This document shows positions 41,753 to 50,515 of a DNA stretch of 64,000 nt, in pieces (position 1 is the first letter of the stretch; every line of letters starts with the position of its first letter). Source of the DNA: Sandarakinorhabdus sp. (GTDB lineage Bacteria > Pseudomonadota > Alphaproteobacteria > Sphingomonadales > Sphingomonadaceae); assembly GCA_020692215.1 (NCBI GenBank), contig JAIMKW010000005.1, positions 1 through 64,000 on the forward strand, written 5' to 3'. The notes beneath the pieces are model-generated. The model was given only the letters and a program-made list of their open reading frames with translations, was not told where the DNA came from and ran no database searches. The position numbers and the translations under genes were made by a program.

Positions 41753-42980
41753 TGACCTGACCCCCTGATTTTCCTCCACGAGCGATAGGAGTCCGGCTCT
41801 TGGAGAGGACGGACGATGAAGCGAACGAGGTTCACGGAAGAGCAGATTATCGGTGTTTTTAAGGAGGCCGAGGCTGGCGCGAAGTCGGCCGATCTGGCTC
41901 GGCGGCACGGTATATCGGAAGCGAAGATCTACAACTGGAAGGCCAAGTATGGTGGCCTGGAGGTCTGCGAAGCCAAGCGGCTTCGAGCGCTGGAGGAGGA
42001 GAACGCCAAGCTGAAGCGGCTGCTGGCGGACACGATGCTCGACAACGCGGCGCTGAAGGATCTGCTGTCAAAAAAATGGTGGCGCCTGCCGCGATGCGGG
42101 AAGCGGTCGCCCATCTTCAGGCAAGCCTTGGGATGAGCGAGCGGCGGGCGTGCCGGGTTGTTGGGGCTGATCGCAAGAGCGTTCGTTATCGCTCGACGCG
42201 GCCGGATGATGCCGATCTGCGGGAACGACTGCGCGCGCTGGCGGCTGAGCGCCGGCGGTTCGGCTATCGCCGTCTGCATATCCTGCTGCGCCGGGAGGGG
42301 GTGCTGGTGAACCGCAAGAAGACCCAGCGCCTATACACCGAGGAAGGGCTGACGGTGCGCAAGCGGCGATCCCGCCGGCGTGCTGTGGGCGCCAGGGCGG
42401 CGCCACCGGTGCTGGCGCTTCCCAACCAGCGCTGGAGCCTGGACTTCGTGCATGACCAGATGGTGTCCGGGCGCCGGTTCCGCGCGCTGAACATCGTCGA
42501 CGACGTGACGCGGGAGTGCCTGGCGGCGGTGCCGGACACCTCGATCTCGGGGCGACGTGTTGTTCGGGAGCTGATCGAGTTGATCAGGCATCGGGGCAAG
42601 CCGGGGATGATCGTCAGCAACAATGGCACCAAACTGACCTGTAATGCGGTGCTGGCCTGGAGCAGCGAGGCCAGGATCAACTGGCATTACATCGCACCAG
42701 GCAAGCCGATGCAGAATGGCTATGCGGAATCGTTCAACGGTCGCATGCGCGACGAACTGCTCAACGAGACCCTGTTCATGAGCCTCGAACATGCCCGAAC
42801 CGTGATCGCTGCCTGGGCCAAGGACTACAACGAAGAGCGGCCGCACTCAGCCCTTGGATACGAGACCCCGGCGGCATTCGCCGCTGAACTGAACAAGCAA
42901 TGGCCTGCTCCGCTGCGGCCATGCGCAACAACAACCGCCAGGTTCCAATCCCCGCTGGATGAAATCAGGGGGTCAGGTCA
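41753..42980 (+). mobile_element. IS3-family insertion sequence (IS407-like), transposase catalytically altered
   Basis: A 1228-bp element with terminal inverted repeats whose outer 19 bases are TGACCTGACCCCCTGATTT on the left (41753-41771) and the perfect complement on the right (42962-42980). It encodes orfA and orfB in overlapping frames. No target-site duplication is seen: the flanking bases differ, so one end may have been rearranged. A solitary copy of the right end is found at 49040-49058. Confidence 0.9.
41816..42136 (+). CDS. IS3-family transposase OrfA
   Basis: A 106-residue DNA-binding subunit with the IS3/IS407 pattern: [45 protein letters not shown] (helix-turn-helix) and a leucine-zipper-like region [31 protein letters not shown] run of seven A residues at 42070-42076 near its end is a classic -1 frameshift site joining it to orfB, giving the OrfAB transposase. 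It is complete and shows no damage. Confidence 0.92.
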   Translation: MKRTRFTEEQIIGVFKEAEAGAKSADLARRHGISEAKIYNWKAKYGGLEVCEAKRLRALEEENAKLKRLLADTMLDNAALKDLLSKKWWRLPRCGKRSPIFRQALG

Positions 42981-43083
42981 CGGCCAACAGTGCGACTCTA
43001 TTATAAGAAGCCTTTCGGTTTTAGCTGAAACCATTTTGCCAGCAGCCGGAAAGCACAAAACTGGCGAGACGAAAGCGCATTAA
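42076..43083 (+). CDS. IS3-family transposase OrfB, catalytic residues substituted
   Basis: The catalytic subunit of the IS, produced as OrfAB after a -1 shift at the A-run. It includes the HTH-like [18 protein letters not shown] and [16 protein letters not shown], then the DDE core: first Asp in [10 protein letters not shown] and final Glu in [16 protein letters not shown]. The second motif, normally S-D-N-G-T-E, reads S-N-N-G-T-K: Asp is AAC (Asn) at 42619 and Glu is AAA (Lys) at 42631, two G-to-A changes. The loss of the second catalytic Asp should abolish transposition. The C-terminus continues past the usual stop through the right inverted repeat, about 35 residues of foreign sequence. 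Confidence 0.9.
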   Translation: MVAPAAMREAVAHLQASLGMSERRACRVVGADRKSVRYRSTRPDDADLRERLRALAAERRRFGYRRLHILLRREGVLVNRKKTQRLYTEEGLTVRKRRSRRRAVGARAAPPVLALPNQRWSLDFVHDQMVSGRRFRALNIVDDVTRECLAAVPDTSISGRRVVRELIELIRHRGKPGMIVSNNGTKLTCNAVLAWSSEARINWHYIAPGKPMQNGYAESFNGRMRDELLNETLFMSLEHARTVIAAWAKDYNEERPHSALGYETPAAFAAELNKQWPAPLRPCATTTARFQSPLDEIRGSGHGQQCDSIIRSLSVLAETILPAAGKHKTGETKAH

Positions 43084-43805
43084 ACTTTCTTGGCGACTGC
43101 GCCGCTCGCATGTTTGACCATTGCGTTATAGTTTAAGCGCTTGCCGCCAAAATCAGCCAGCGCCTTGCGGATGGAGCGCTCGGCATCGCCTTTGGTCAGA
43201 CCACCGAGATAGCAAAGGATCGCATCGGTGCGCGCGTCGAGGAAGCCTATGTCGTCCAGCCTGCCCGCCCGCCACTCCAGCACCTGGGCGAAGAGAATCG
43301 CGGCCATGTTACCGGGCACGCGCTTCAGATCGACACCTTTCACGAGCTGTCGTTCCAGCCGAAGGCGCTCGAGCCAAGGGAGGAAAAACCGACCGACGAG
43401 GCGGTCGAAATCTGGCCGGAGCGACAGGTTCTCGCTATCTGAAAAGTAAAGCTTGGCTACAGCATGGACATATTGGGGTAGTTCGATGTTTCGAAGTGCT
43501 CCTGCGATGTTGCGCTCCATCACACCCTCGAACGAGTCCGAAGGGTGAATAAATTCAGTGCGCGCGAAAAACCCTTCAAAATACCCCAGCACCGCCAGCG
43601 CTATTACGGCATCTTTGCTACCGAATGCGTTATATAATGTATTGGGAGCGATTTGCGCGCGATCGCATAGTTCGCGAACGCTGAAATCTGCCCCGTGCAA
43701 TCCTACCAGCCTGCGCACCTCGGACAGAATGCGCCGCCGCCGCTGGAACATGGCAGGGCTGCTGCTTGACATATTTCCGAGTTCGTAAAGGTCGTTGTCG
43801 CGCAC
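43080..43805 (-). CDS. TetR family transcriptional regulator (island cargo)
   Basis: A 241-residue TetR regulator. The HTH is [51 protein letters not shown], with the [10 protein letters not shown] recognition helix. The rest is a ligand-binding domain of unknown specificity. The gene begins at 43805 or at an internal ATG near 43772. Its stop overlaps the open frame of the upstream IS by 4 bases on the opposite strand. It is separated from the TonB receptor by a defective IS5-type element and may once have regulated the receptor/alkylsulfatase pair. Confidence 0.88.
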   Translation of the reverse strand: MRDNDLYELGNMSSSSPAMFQRRRRILSEVRRLVGLHGADFSVRELCDRAQIAPNTLYNAFGSKDAVIALAVLGYFEGFFARTEFIHPSDSFEGVMERNIAGALRNIELPQYVHAVAKLYFSDSENLSLRPDFDRLVGRFFLPWLERLRLERQLVKGVDLKRVPGNMAAILFAQVLEWRAGRLDDIGFLDARTDAILCYLGGLTKGDAERSIRKALADFGGKRLNYNAMVKHASGAVAKKV

Positions 43806-43865
43806 GCCGAGTTTCCTAGCAAAGTGTTCCTACCATAACCGGACGCCTGCTCCAAACGCCTGGCC

Positions 43866-44482
43866 TAGGGTGCAAACCCAATCGGCCTTATGATTCCTGT
43901 TGGATGTGCTGATTCACGGAGTCTCCTGTTGACGAGGAGGTTCTTGGATGTCGAGATCACTGTTCTGGTTGTCGGATGAGGCTTGGGCGGCGATCGCGCC
44001 GCACCTGCCGCAGAACCAGCCTGGCGCGCGGCGGGTCGATGACCATCGGGTGATCTCGGGGATTGCTCATCTGCTCAAGATTGGGTGCCGCTGGGCTGAC
44101 ATGCCGCTGGAGTATGGCCCGCCGACCACGGCCTACAATCGCTGGAACCGGTGGAGCCGGCGGGGCATCTGGGCCCGCATCCTCTCGGCGCTGACCGAAG
44201 AGGGATGGATCGCTGACCGTGGCTACGACGCCAACAAGCTGCGCGCGACCCTCAGGGCCCAGGAGACCACCCCAATCATCCCCGGCCGCTGCAACAGCAA
44301 GCGGCCGATCCAGTATGACGAACGACGCTACAAGGACCGCTGGCGCATCGAGGCAATGTTCTGTCGCCTCAAGGACTTCCGCCGGGTTGCCACCCGCTAC
44401 GACAAACTCGCCAGGAACTTCCTCTCAGCCGTCCACCTCGCCGCCGCCGTCGCGTTCTGGCTCTGAATGAGTCTGGACCCTA
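43866..44482 (+). mobile_element. IS5-type element remnant with internal deletion
   Basis: About 617 bp with imperfect inverted ends: TAGGGTGCAAAC at 43866 and, on the opposite strand, TAGGGTCCAGAC at the right end (44471-44482). It contains one transposase ORF that lacks its middle third. The element could therefore be mobilised only by a complete copy elsewhere. Confidence 0.7.
43948..44466 (+). pseudogene. IS5-family transposase with in-frame internal deletion
   Basis: 172 residues where IS5/IS427-type transposases are about 250-270. The N-terminal DUF4096-like domain is complete (FWLSDEAWAAIAPHLPQNQPGARRVDDHRVISGIAHLLKIGCRWADMP, TAYNRWNRWSRRGIWARIL). The C-terminal part is also complete (WIADRGYDANKLRATLRAQ, RYKDRWRIEAMFCRLKDFRRVATRYDKLARNFLSAVHLAAAVAFW). 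The junction SALTEEGWIADRGYD lacks the usual middle segment with the first catalytic Asp and the SRGGRTTKIH-like region. The frame is preserved, so a short product could be made but should not transpose. Confidence 0.85.
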
Positions 44483-44724
44483 ATATTGCTGCTATATATT
44501 ATAAATTAGTGCAAGCACATTAAGCTGTCTTTGGGCAAATTTCAGCCGCGGCAGCCAAACCTTCCAAGGAGCCTGTCGTCTCTTGCTGTGGCCCGAGTGC
44601 ATTGTCAAACTGGACGATCGACAGAATCCCGCCTGCATCTTGTCCAAAATAAATTGCAATGCAGTTCAGAAAATACCATAACTGATTTGTCGATAATCGC
44701 GGTAAGCGAACGGGGAGAGAAATC

Positions 44725-47151
44725 ATGCACTTGGCACTCGGGGTCCGCCTGATGGCGCTCACGGTCTCGACATCCATGCTTGCGCTGTCTCAGGAGGCCC
44801 ATGCAGCCGGGCAGGCGCCGGCCCAAACGGATGGCGCGCAACCGGTTCAAACCGCGGCGACAAGCGGGGATGAGATAGTGTCCGACATTGTCGTGACCGC
44901 GCAGCGACGTAGCGAGAACCTGCAGGACGTTCCAATTTCCGTGAATGTCGTCATGGGCAGCGCACTAGAGCGCGCAAACATCAGCGATCTTGAAAATGTC
45001 AGTGTGCGTATCCCCGCTGTGGTGATCCGCCCGGCGCCAGGCGGCGACCAGATCTTTATCCGTGGTGCCGGCTCAGGCTTCAATGTTGGTTTCGAGCAGT
45101 CGGTTGCGACCTTCGTTGACGGAGTCTATCGGCCGCGCGCCCGCTCTTCGCGCCTGAACCTTTTCGACCTTGAGCAGATTGAAATCCTGAAGGGGCCGCA
45201 AACCACCTATTTCGGCGCGAATGCCATCGCCGGCGCCCTCAACATCACGTCGCGCCGTCCGGCAAGAGACTTTGGAGCGAAGGCCGCAATCTCCTATGCG
45301 CCACGCTACGATGATTATTCCGCGACTGCCGCGATTGACATACCAGTGGCCGATGAACTGGCTTTCCGCGTTGTCGGCGCTATCTCCGGGCGAGACGCGT
45401 ATACGTTCAACACCCGCCTTGATGACCGCGGGGAGCGCAGCACTCGCCAAACGCGTGTGTCGATGGTTTGGGAGCCCGCGCCAGCGCTCGAGATCTTTGG
45501 TCGATTCGACTATGCTCGGGTCCGCAACACCGGCGACTCAGCTCTTGAGATCGTGGGTTGCCCGCCCACTGTCGCCCTGCCTGCTGCGGGTCAGTGCCTA
45601 CGGTCTCTCAACATCCTTGGTACCATCGACGACAAGATCGACCGTCGCAACGCCACTGGCTTTATCGATGTTTTCGATCTCGATTTCTACGAGGCCATGG
45701 TCAATGTGGCCTTGGATTTTGGCACGGGATCAGTGATCTCGACGACAGCATATCAGGATCAACGTGCGTTCCAGGTGATTGAAATTACCCCTGTGCCCAT
45801 AGTCGGTCCGCTTGGGACATCGTCGATCATACCATCCGAAACTTTCGAGCATCATCGCCAGTTTTCACAAGAGCTGCGCGTGCAGTCGAACCTCGGCGGC
45901 AGCTTCGAATATATGGCGGGCTTATATTTCGAACGGTCCGACATCGACGTTGGCTTCATCAGCGGGGCATTCAATGCAAATTTCCCCGCGCTCGCACCAA
46001 GCGCGTTGAAGCCGAACGAGCTTCCGGTCAGGGTGACGCCGTCGGAGCAGACGAGCACAACCTGGTCCGGCTTTGCAACCGCCGACTATCGCTTTGCAGA
46101 CATATTCAAGGCCATTGTCGGCCTTCGCTATTCGCGCGTTACGAAGACCGCCTCGCGTTCGCCCTACATCGGGATCGTACTGGTCGAAGACAATCTTTTC
46201 GGCCTGCCCAATGTCGCTGCCGGTCCGGCATCGCCTGAAGCCCAGCAGATACTGCAGCCAATCATTGGCATCAATCTGGCGCCCTTCCCGATCGCACGGA
46301 GGGTTGATACGCGGCTGATGCCCTCCATCAAGCTGACGGCCACGCCAGCGGATGATCTGCTGGTTTACTTGTCGTACAGCAGCGGCTTCAAGGCAGGAGG
46401 TTTCAGTCTGGGGACAACCAACGACGTCTTCGATCCCGAAACGGTGAACGCATATGAGGTCGGGCTGAAAAAGGGCTGGCTTGGCAACCGGATCACGACC
46501 AATCTGGCGATCTTCCAGTCCGACTTCGACGACCTGCAGGAAGCTGGAACGCTTTTTTCGCCAACAGGCGCACCCATGTCGTTCATCGGGAACGTCGCCA
46601 AGGTGCGCTCGCGCGGGGTAGAGTTCAGCGGATTTGCGAAACTGACCGAAACGCTCAGCCTCTATGGCGATATCGCTTTCCTGGACTCGAAGTTTCGTGA
46701 CTATCGCAATGCCCCCTGTTCACCGGTGCAGGCGGCACTGGCGCCATCGTCGGGCGGGGCAATCACCTGCCCGAACGATCTGACTGGCGTCCGGCGCCCG
46801 AATGCGCCGAAGTGGAGCGGGAGTGTCGTAGCAATGTATTCGCGCGAGGTCGGCTCCAACCTGGTGGTCGATGCTGGAGCAAATCTCTATTTTCGCACCG
46901 AATATTTTCTCCAGTCGCTTCCTGAAGATCTGACGGCGCAGTCGGGCTTTGCCAAGGTGGATCTTACCTTCGGCATTCGCGATGCCGATGATCGCTGGGA
47001 ACTTCTGGGTTTTGTGCAGAACCTTACCGACAAGCTGACCGCGAACTTCAAGGCGCACGCTCCGGCTGCTGTCGGCACCATCCAGGCTATCGCCGATCCG
47101 GGGCGCACTGTCGGTCTGCGGTTGACCGTTCGCCACGGCGCCGGAAAATGA
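44725..47151 (+). CDS. TonB-dependent receptor (island cargo)
   Basis: An 808-residue outer-membrane receptor. Signal peptide ends near LSQEAHA; the TonB box is DIVVTAQRRSENLQDVPISV, typical of the sphingomonad IVVTAQRR class. The plug has GGDQIFIRGAGSGFN, LEQIEILKGPQTTYFGANAIAGALNI. The beta-barrel includes LVYLSYSSGFKAGGF and EVGLKKGWLGNRI. The protein ends TVGLRLTVRHGAGK, six residues after what looks like the usual terminal strand, so the final aromatic residue is absent. GGGGAGAG precedes the start. The next gene, an alkylsulfatase-like enzyme, follows after 56 bases on the same strand, so they probably form an operon for a sulfated or alkyl substrate. Confidence 0.93.
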   Translation: MHLALGVRLMALTVSTSMLALSQEAHAAGQAPAQTDGAQPVQTAATSGDEIVSDIVVTAQRRSENLQDVPISVNVVMGSALERANISDLENVSVRIPAVVIRPAPGGDQIFIRGAGSGFNVGFEQSVATFVDGVYRPRARSSRLNLFDLEQIEILKGPQTTYFGANAIAGALNITSRRPARDFGAKAAISYAPRYDDYSATAAIDIPVADELAFRVVGAISGRDAYTFNTRLDDRGERSTRQTRVSMVWEPAPALEIFGRFDYARVRNTGDSALEIVGCPPTVALPAAGQCLRSLNILGTIDDKIDRRNATGFIDVFDLDFYEAMVNVALDFGTGSVISTTAYQDQRAFQVIEITPVPIVGPLGTSSIIPSETFEHHRQFSQELRVQSNLGGSFEYMAGLYFERSDIDVGFISGAFNANFPALAPSALKPNELPVRVTPSEQTSTTWSGFATADYRFADIFKAIVGLRYSRVTKTASRSPYIGIVLVEDNLFGLPNVAAGPASPEAQQILQPIIGINLAPFPIARRVDTRLMPSIKLTATPADDLLVYLSYSSGFKAGGFSLGTTNDVFDPETVNAYEVGLKKGWLGNRITTNLAIFQSDFDDLQEAGTLFSPTGAPMSFIGNVAKVRSRGVEFSGFAKLTETLSLYGDIAFLDSKFRDYRNAPCSPVQAALAPSSGGAITCPNDLTGVRRPNAPKWSGSVVAMYSREVGSNLVVDAGANLYFRTEYFLQSLPEDLTAQSGFAKVDLTFGIRDADDRWELLGFVQNLTDKLTANFKAHAPAAVGTIQAIADPGRTVGLRLTVRHGAGK

Positions 47152-47207
47152 TAAGGTACTGAAATATAGGGAACAGAAATAAGCGGGGCAGAAAGACAAG
47201 GAAAGAT

Positions 47208-48911
47208 ATGAGGGCTGTTTTTCACATCGCGGTTCTGGCGTGTCTGGGCCTTGCCTCAAACAGCCCTGCGCTGGGCCGGCAAGGCCCGGTGCCCATCAAC
47301 CCGAAACTCGTCGCGTTCCAGAAACAATATGCAAGCCCGAGGCTTGTCGAAGTCTCGCCAGGCGTCTTCGCCGCTATGGCCTATGATTACTCAAATTTCT
47401 TTTTCATAGAGGGCAAGACGGGGATTATCGTCGTTGATACGGGATGGTTCCAGAAGCCGTTCGAACAGGCTTTCGCTGACCTGCGCAAGCATAGCGACAA
47501 ACCTGTAGTTGCCGTCATCTACACGCATTCGCATCAGGACCATACCGGCGGGGGCCAGTTTGCAGTCGAACAAGGAACGGGGACTGTACCTGTCTATGCG
47601 CCTTCGGGTTTTGATTCGCTTTACACAGCAACAGAAGGGCCAGCGCAGGCGATAACCCAGAAGCGGGGTTATCAGCAAATGGGCTTCGCACTGCCCGAGA
47701 TTGGCATACCGCTGATCGGATCAGGCGTAGGACCAGCAGTCCAGCCCGGCAAACGCGCGACGGCACCGCCAACCGAGCTGATCGAAACGACGCGGGAACT
47801 GGTCATCGATGGCGTCAGGTTCGAGTTGATCCGAACGGCAGTCGACCTGCCCGAGGCGCTGATGGTCTGGCTGCCGGACCAGAAAATCCTGATGTGTGGG
47901 GACATCGTGGGCGGCGTATTCCCGTTTATCAAAACGCCGCGCTATGAGCCGCAGCGCAATCCGTCCGACATGGTTCGCGCAATCGACCTTGCACTGCGGT
48001 TGAAGCCCGAGATGGTGTTGCCCGGCCATGGCATGGAATTGCTGACCAAGTCGGAAATCGAGGATGTGCTGATCGCTCATCGCGACGCGATCCAGTTTTT
48101 GATTGACCAGGTCGATCGCGGGCTGATGAACGGCCTGTCTACTGAGGAAATTGTTCACAAGGTCCGGCTGCCGCCGGAATTGGTGGCCCATCCCCAGCTG
48201 CAGCCCTATTACCACCGTCGCGAATGGACCCTGCGGGCGATGGTCGCCGATCGGCTCGGTTTTTTCGACGAATATCTGCAGCTGTTCCGTCATGATGGTG
48301 TCGAGGAGGCCCGGAAATTTGTCTCTCTTGGGGGGGGCCATATCGCGGTTCTGGCGAACGCAAAAGCCGCGCTTGCAGGCGGAGATCCGCGCTGGGCGCT
48401 CCGGCTTGCCGACCTTTTGCGGCTGGCAGGGCATGACGGTCCCGAGGCGAAACAGGTCTATCTTGATGGGTTGCAAAAGCTCGCAGAAACCACCGACAGC
48501 ATGAACGAACGCCATTATGCCCTTTCGGAAAAGGGCGGGATAGAAGGCCGGATAAACTGGCCGGAGTCTCTGGCATCCCGCTTGCTTCCCGCGGCCCGGC
48601 AATTGCCGAACGCCGTGCTGATCGGTGAAATGGGTGCAAGGCTGAAAGCGGAACTGGCGGGCGGGCAGACAATGTCCATCGGTTTCGAGGTTCCGGGTGA
48701 TCATCAACGCTATGCCCTCCATCTGCGCAATCAAGTGCTGCGCCTTGAAACCAACGGAGAGCCAACGGCAACCAGGCTGATCGTCCCGCGCGAGGCGCTT
48801 GTGCTCATGCGCGCGCGCCAGATCAGCTGGGCCGGGCTTTTGGCGAGGCCCGACGTCAGCGTTAGCGGTGACCAGGAGGTTGTCGATCGCTTTGTGGCGT
48901 TGATGGAGTAG
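47208..48911 (+). CDS. Alkylsulfatase-like metallo-beta-lactamase-fold enzyme
   Basis: A 567-residue exported enzyme (signal MRAVFHIAVLACLGLASNSPALG). The MBL zinc site is YTHSHQDHTGGG (H107, H109, D111, H112), as in SdsA1-type alkylsulfatases; VWLPDQKILMCGDIVGGVFPFIKT and VLPGHGMEL continue the metal-ligand set. A helical dimerisation region (LLTKSEIEDVLIAHRDAIQFLIDQVDRGL) and a C-terminal SCP2-like domain (from about residue 450) complete the three-domain architecture known for this family. Expected activity is cleavage of primary or secondary alkyl sulfates in the periplasm. Its ATG has AAGGAAAG upstream. Confidence 0.9.
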   Translation: MRAVFHIAVLACLGLASNSPALGRQGPVPINPKLVAFQKQYASPRLVEVSPGVFAAMAYDYSNFFFIEGKTGIIVVDTGWFQKPFEQAFADLRKHSDKPVVAVIYTHSHQDHTGGGQFAVEQGTGTVPVYAPSGFDSLYTATEGPAQAITQKRGYQQMGFALPEIGIPLIGSGVGPAVQPGKRATAPPTELIETTRELVIDGVRFELIRTAVDLPEALMVWLPDQKILMCGDIVGGVFPFIKTPRYEPQRNPSDMVRAIDLALRLKPEMVLPGHGMELLTKSEIEDVLIAHRDAIQFLIDQVDRGLMNGLSTEEIVHKVRLPPELVAHPQLQPYYHRREWTLRAMVADRLGFFDEYLQLFRHDGVEEARKFVSLGGGHIAVLANAKAALAGGDPRWALRLADLLRLAGHDGPEAKQVYLDGLQKLAETTDSMNERHYALSEKGGIEGRINWPESLASRLLPAARQLPNAVLIGEMGARLKAELAGGQTMSIGFEVPGDHQRYALHLRNQVLRLETNGEPTATRLIVPREALVLMRARQISWAGLLARPDVSVSGDQEVVDRFVALME

Positions 48912-49039
48912 GCAGGGGCGCGTTCCCCAAGCTTGCAGCAATCCCGCACCGATCTGGCATATCTGGCCGTTGCCGGTGCGGTTGCCACCCCCGCACCAAA
49001 CGGCGTAAAACTCACCGAGGCTCTAGTCACCGCTGGTTG

Positions 49040-49058
49040 AAATCAGGGGGTCAGGTCA
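49040..49058 (+). repeat. Solitary IS3 right-end copy
   Basis: The 19 bases AAATCAGGGGGTCAGGTCA match the right end of the IS at 41753-42980 exactly, and similarity extends about ten bases further inward. The preceding bases encode, in one frame, a short Ala/Val-rich tail ending AEALVTAG-like with a stop, reminiscent of the C-terminus of IS3 OrfB proteins. This looks like a remnant of a second IS copy or the end of a larger IS-bounded unit. Confidence 0.8.
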
Positions 49059-49074
49059 CCTGACGCAAAAGAGC

Positions 49075-49194
49075 CTGAGGGGTGGTGTCCTTAACCTTGC
49101 GGCGAGCCCGCCAACGCTCTCCTCGGGCAATCCCGAACTGGAGCCTCGCATTTCCGACAATTTGGACATCATCTTCGAGCGCTATTTTGGGAAC
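49075..49194 (+). pseudogene. TonB-dependent receptor gene fragment
   Basis: About 40 codons in one frame read LRGGVLNLAASPPTLSSGN followed by PELEPRISDNLDIIFERYFGN. This is the conserved strand region of sphingomonad TonB receptors in which a proline-rich segment is followed by GNPxLxPxxSDNxD. It begins just after the solitary IS end and stops where the next IS begins (49195). The rest of the gene is not found on the far side of the IS, so it is a relic rather than a gene merely interrupted. Confidence 0.6.
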
Positions 49195-49233
49195 TGAACT
49201 GCGCCGGGTTTGCCGGAGGCTGATTGGCTTGAG

Positions 49234-50139
49234 TCACGCTGCCACATCCAGTTTGTTGATGGCAGCATAATATTGCGCTTCGGCTTCGGCAGGCAGGATG
49301 TTGCCGATGGGTTCGAGCAGGCGGCGGTGATTGAACCAGTCGACCCATTCCAGCGTGGCGTATTCAACGGCTTCAAACGATCGCCACGGGCCGCGGCGAT
49401 GGATGACCTCGGCTTTGTAAAGGCCGTTGATCGTCTCGGCCAAAGCGTTGTCATAGCTGTCGCCGACGCTGCCGACCGATGGTTCGATCCCGGCCTCGGC
49501 AAGCCGTTCGGTGTAGCGGATCGAGAGATACTGGCTGCCGCGATCGGAGTGATGGATGAGGCCGCCGCTGCGCGCCGGCTGACGCGCATGGAGTGCCTGT
49601 TCCAGCGCATCCAGGACAAAGCCGGCATGCGCGGTGCATGATGCCCGCCAGCCCACGATACGGCGGGCGAACGTATCGATGACGAACGCCACATAGACGA
49701 ACCCCGCCCAGGTCGGGACATAGGTGAAGTCCGAGACCCGCAGCATATCGGGTGCCGGCGCGTGGAACTGCCGGTTGACCCGGTCCAGCGCGCATGGCGC
49801 CGAGCGATCACTGACGGTCGTGCGCACCGGCTTGCCCCTGATCACGCCGGCCAGCCCCATAACGCGCATCAGCCGGGCAACCGTGCAGCGAGCGACATCA
49901 AAGCCTTCTCGCCGTAACTGCCGCCAGATCTTGCGTACGCCATAGACGCGAAAGTTGGCATCGAACATGCGCCGCACCTCGATCCTGAGCGCGGCGTCCC
50001 GCCGCGCTCTATCCGACAGCTTGGCCGGATCATCGCGCTTGGCCACATGCGCATGGTAGGTCGATGGGGCGATCGGCAGCAGCTTGCAGATCGGCTCGAC
50101 CCCATGGACGGCGCGATGATCGTCGATGAATGCGATCAT
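49234..50139 (-). CDS. IS3-family transposase OrfB (intact DDE)
   Basis: A 301-residue catalytic subunit. Motifs: [51 protein letters not shown], then the DDE core: first Asp in [10 protein letters not shown], second in [10 protein letters not shown] and Glu in [16 protein letters not shown]. All three residues are present, unlike the other IS3 element in the island. [24 protein letters not shown] closes the domain. It overlaps orfA by 4 bases (ATGA at 50136-50139). Whether OrfAB is made by frameshift at the AAAAG near the junction cannot be told from sequence alone. Confidence 0.94.
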   Translation of the reverse strand: MIAFIDDHRAVHGVEPICKLLPIAPSTYHAHVAKRDDPAKLSDRARRDAALRIEVRRMFDANFRVYGVRKIWRQLRREGFDVARCTVARLMRVMGLAGVIRGKPVRTTVSDRSAPCALDRVNRQFHAPAPDMLRVSDFTYVPTWAGFVYVAFVIDTFARRIVGWRASCTAHAGFVLDALEQALHARQPARSGGLIHHSDRGSQYLSIRYTERLAEAGIEPSVGSVGDSYDNALAETINGLYKAEVIHRRGPWRSFEAVEYATLEWVDWFNHRRLLEPIGNILPAEAEAQYYAAINKLDVAA

Positions 50140-50462
50140 CTTTTGAACGGGCGGTCGAGCTCCGCCATCGCAAAATACGCCGATGCCTTCCTGAGGATCT
50201 CGTTGGCCTGGCGCAGCTCACGGTTCTCGCGCTCCAGCGCCTTCAGCTTCGCAGCGACCTCGGTCGGAACGCCCGCCCGGCCGCCAGCATCAACCTCGGC
50301 CTTCTTTACCCACCCGTTCAGCGTCTGTGCCGCACAGCCGATCTTGCCCGAAATCGATACCACCGCGCCCCACCGGGACGCATGATCGCGTTCGTGATCC
50401 AGCACCATCCGCACAGCGCGTTCCCGCACCTCGGGCGCATACTTGTTCGTTGTCTTGCTCAT
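50136..50462 (-). CDS. IS3-family transposase OrfA
   Basis: A 108-residue DNA-binding subunit: [50 protein letters not shown] (helix-turn-helix) and a zipper-like [33 protein letters not shown] tail. Its stop overlaps the orfB ATG. It is complete, with normal length for this group. Confidence 0.93.
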   Translation of the reverse strand: MSKTTNKYAPEVRERAVRMVLDHERDHASRWGAVVSISGKIGCAAQTLNGWVKKAEVDAGGRAGVPTEVAAKLKALERENRELRQANEILRKASAYFAMAELDRPFKR

Positions 50463-50515
50463 AGTGGCTCCACCTTCTCAGGAGTTGGAGCCTCCAGCAA
50501 ACCCGGCGCGGTTCA

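Larger units (their letters stand above)
49195..50515 (-). mobile_element. IS3-family insertion sequence (apparently intact)
   Basis: A 1321-bp element with 27-bp terminal inverted repeats (two mismatches); the left end starts TGAACTGCGCCGGGTTTGCC and the right end starts TGAACCGCGCCGGGTTTGCT on the opposite strand. It carries orfA and orfB on the minus strand with 4-base overlap. No clear target duplication is visible. It disrupts the TonB-receptor relic on its left side. Confidence 0.9.

Noticed and set aside
42981..42985. Target-site duplication for the first IS3 element
   Set aside because: The bases next to the two ends (GCGCA on the left, CGGCC on the right) do not match at 3, 4 or 5 bases.
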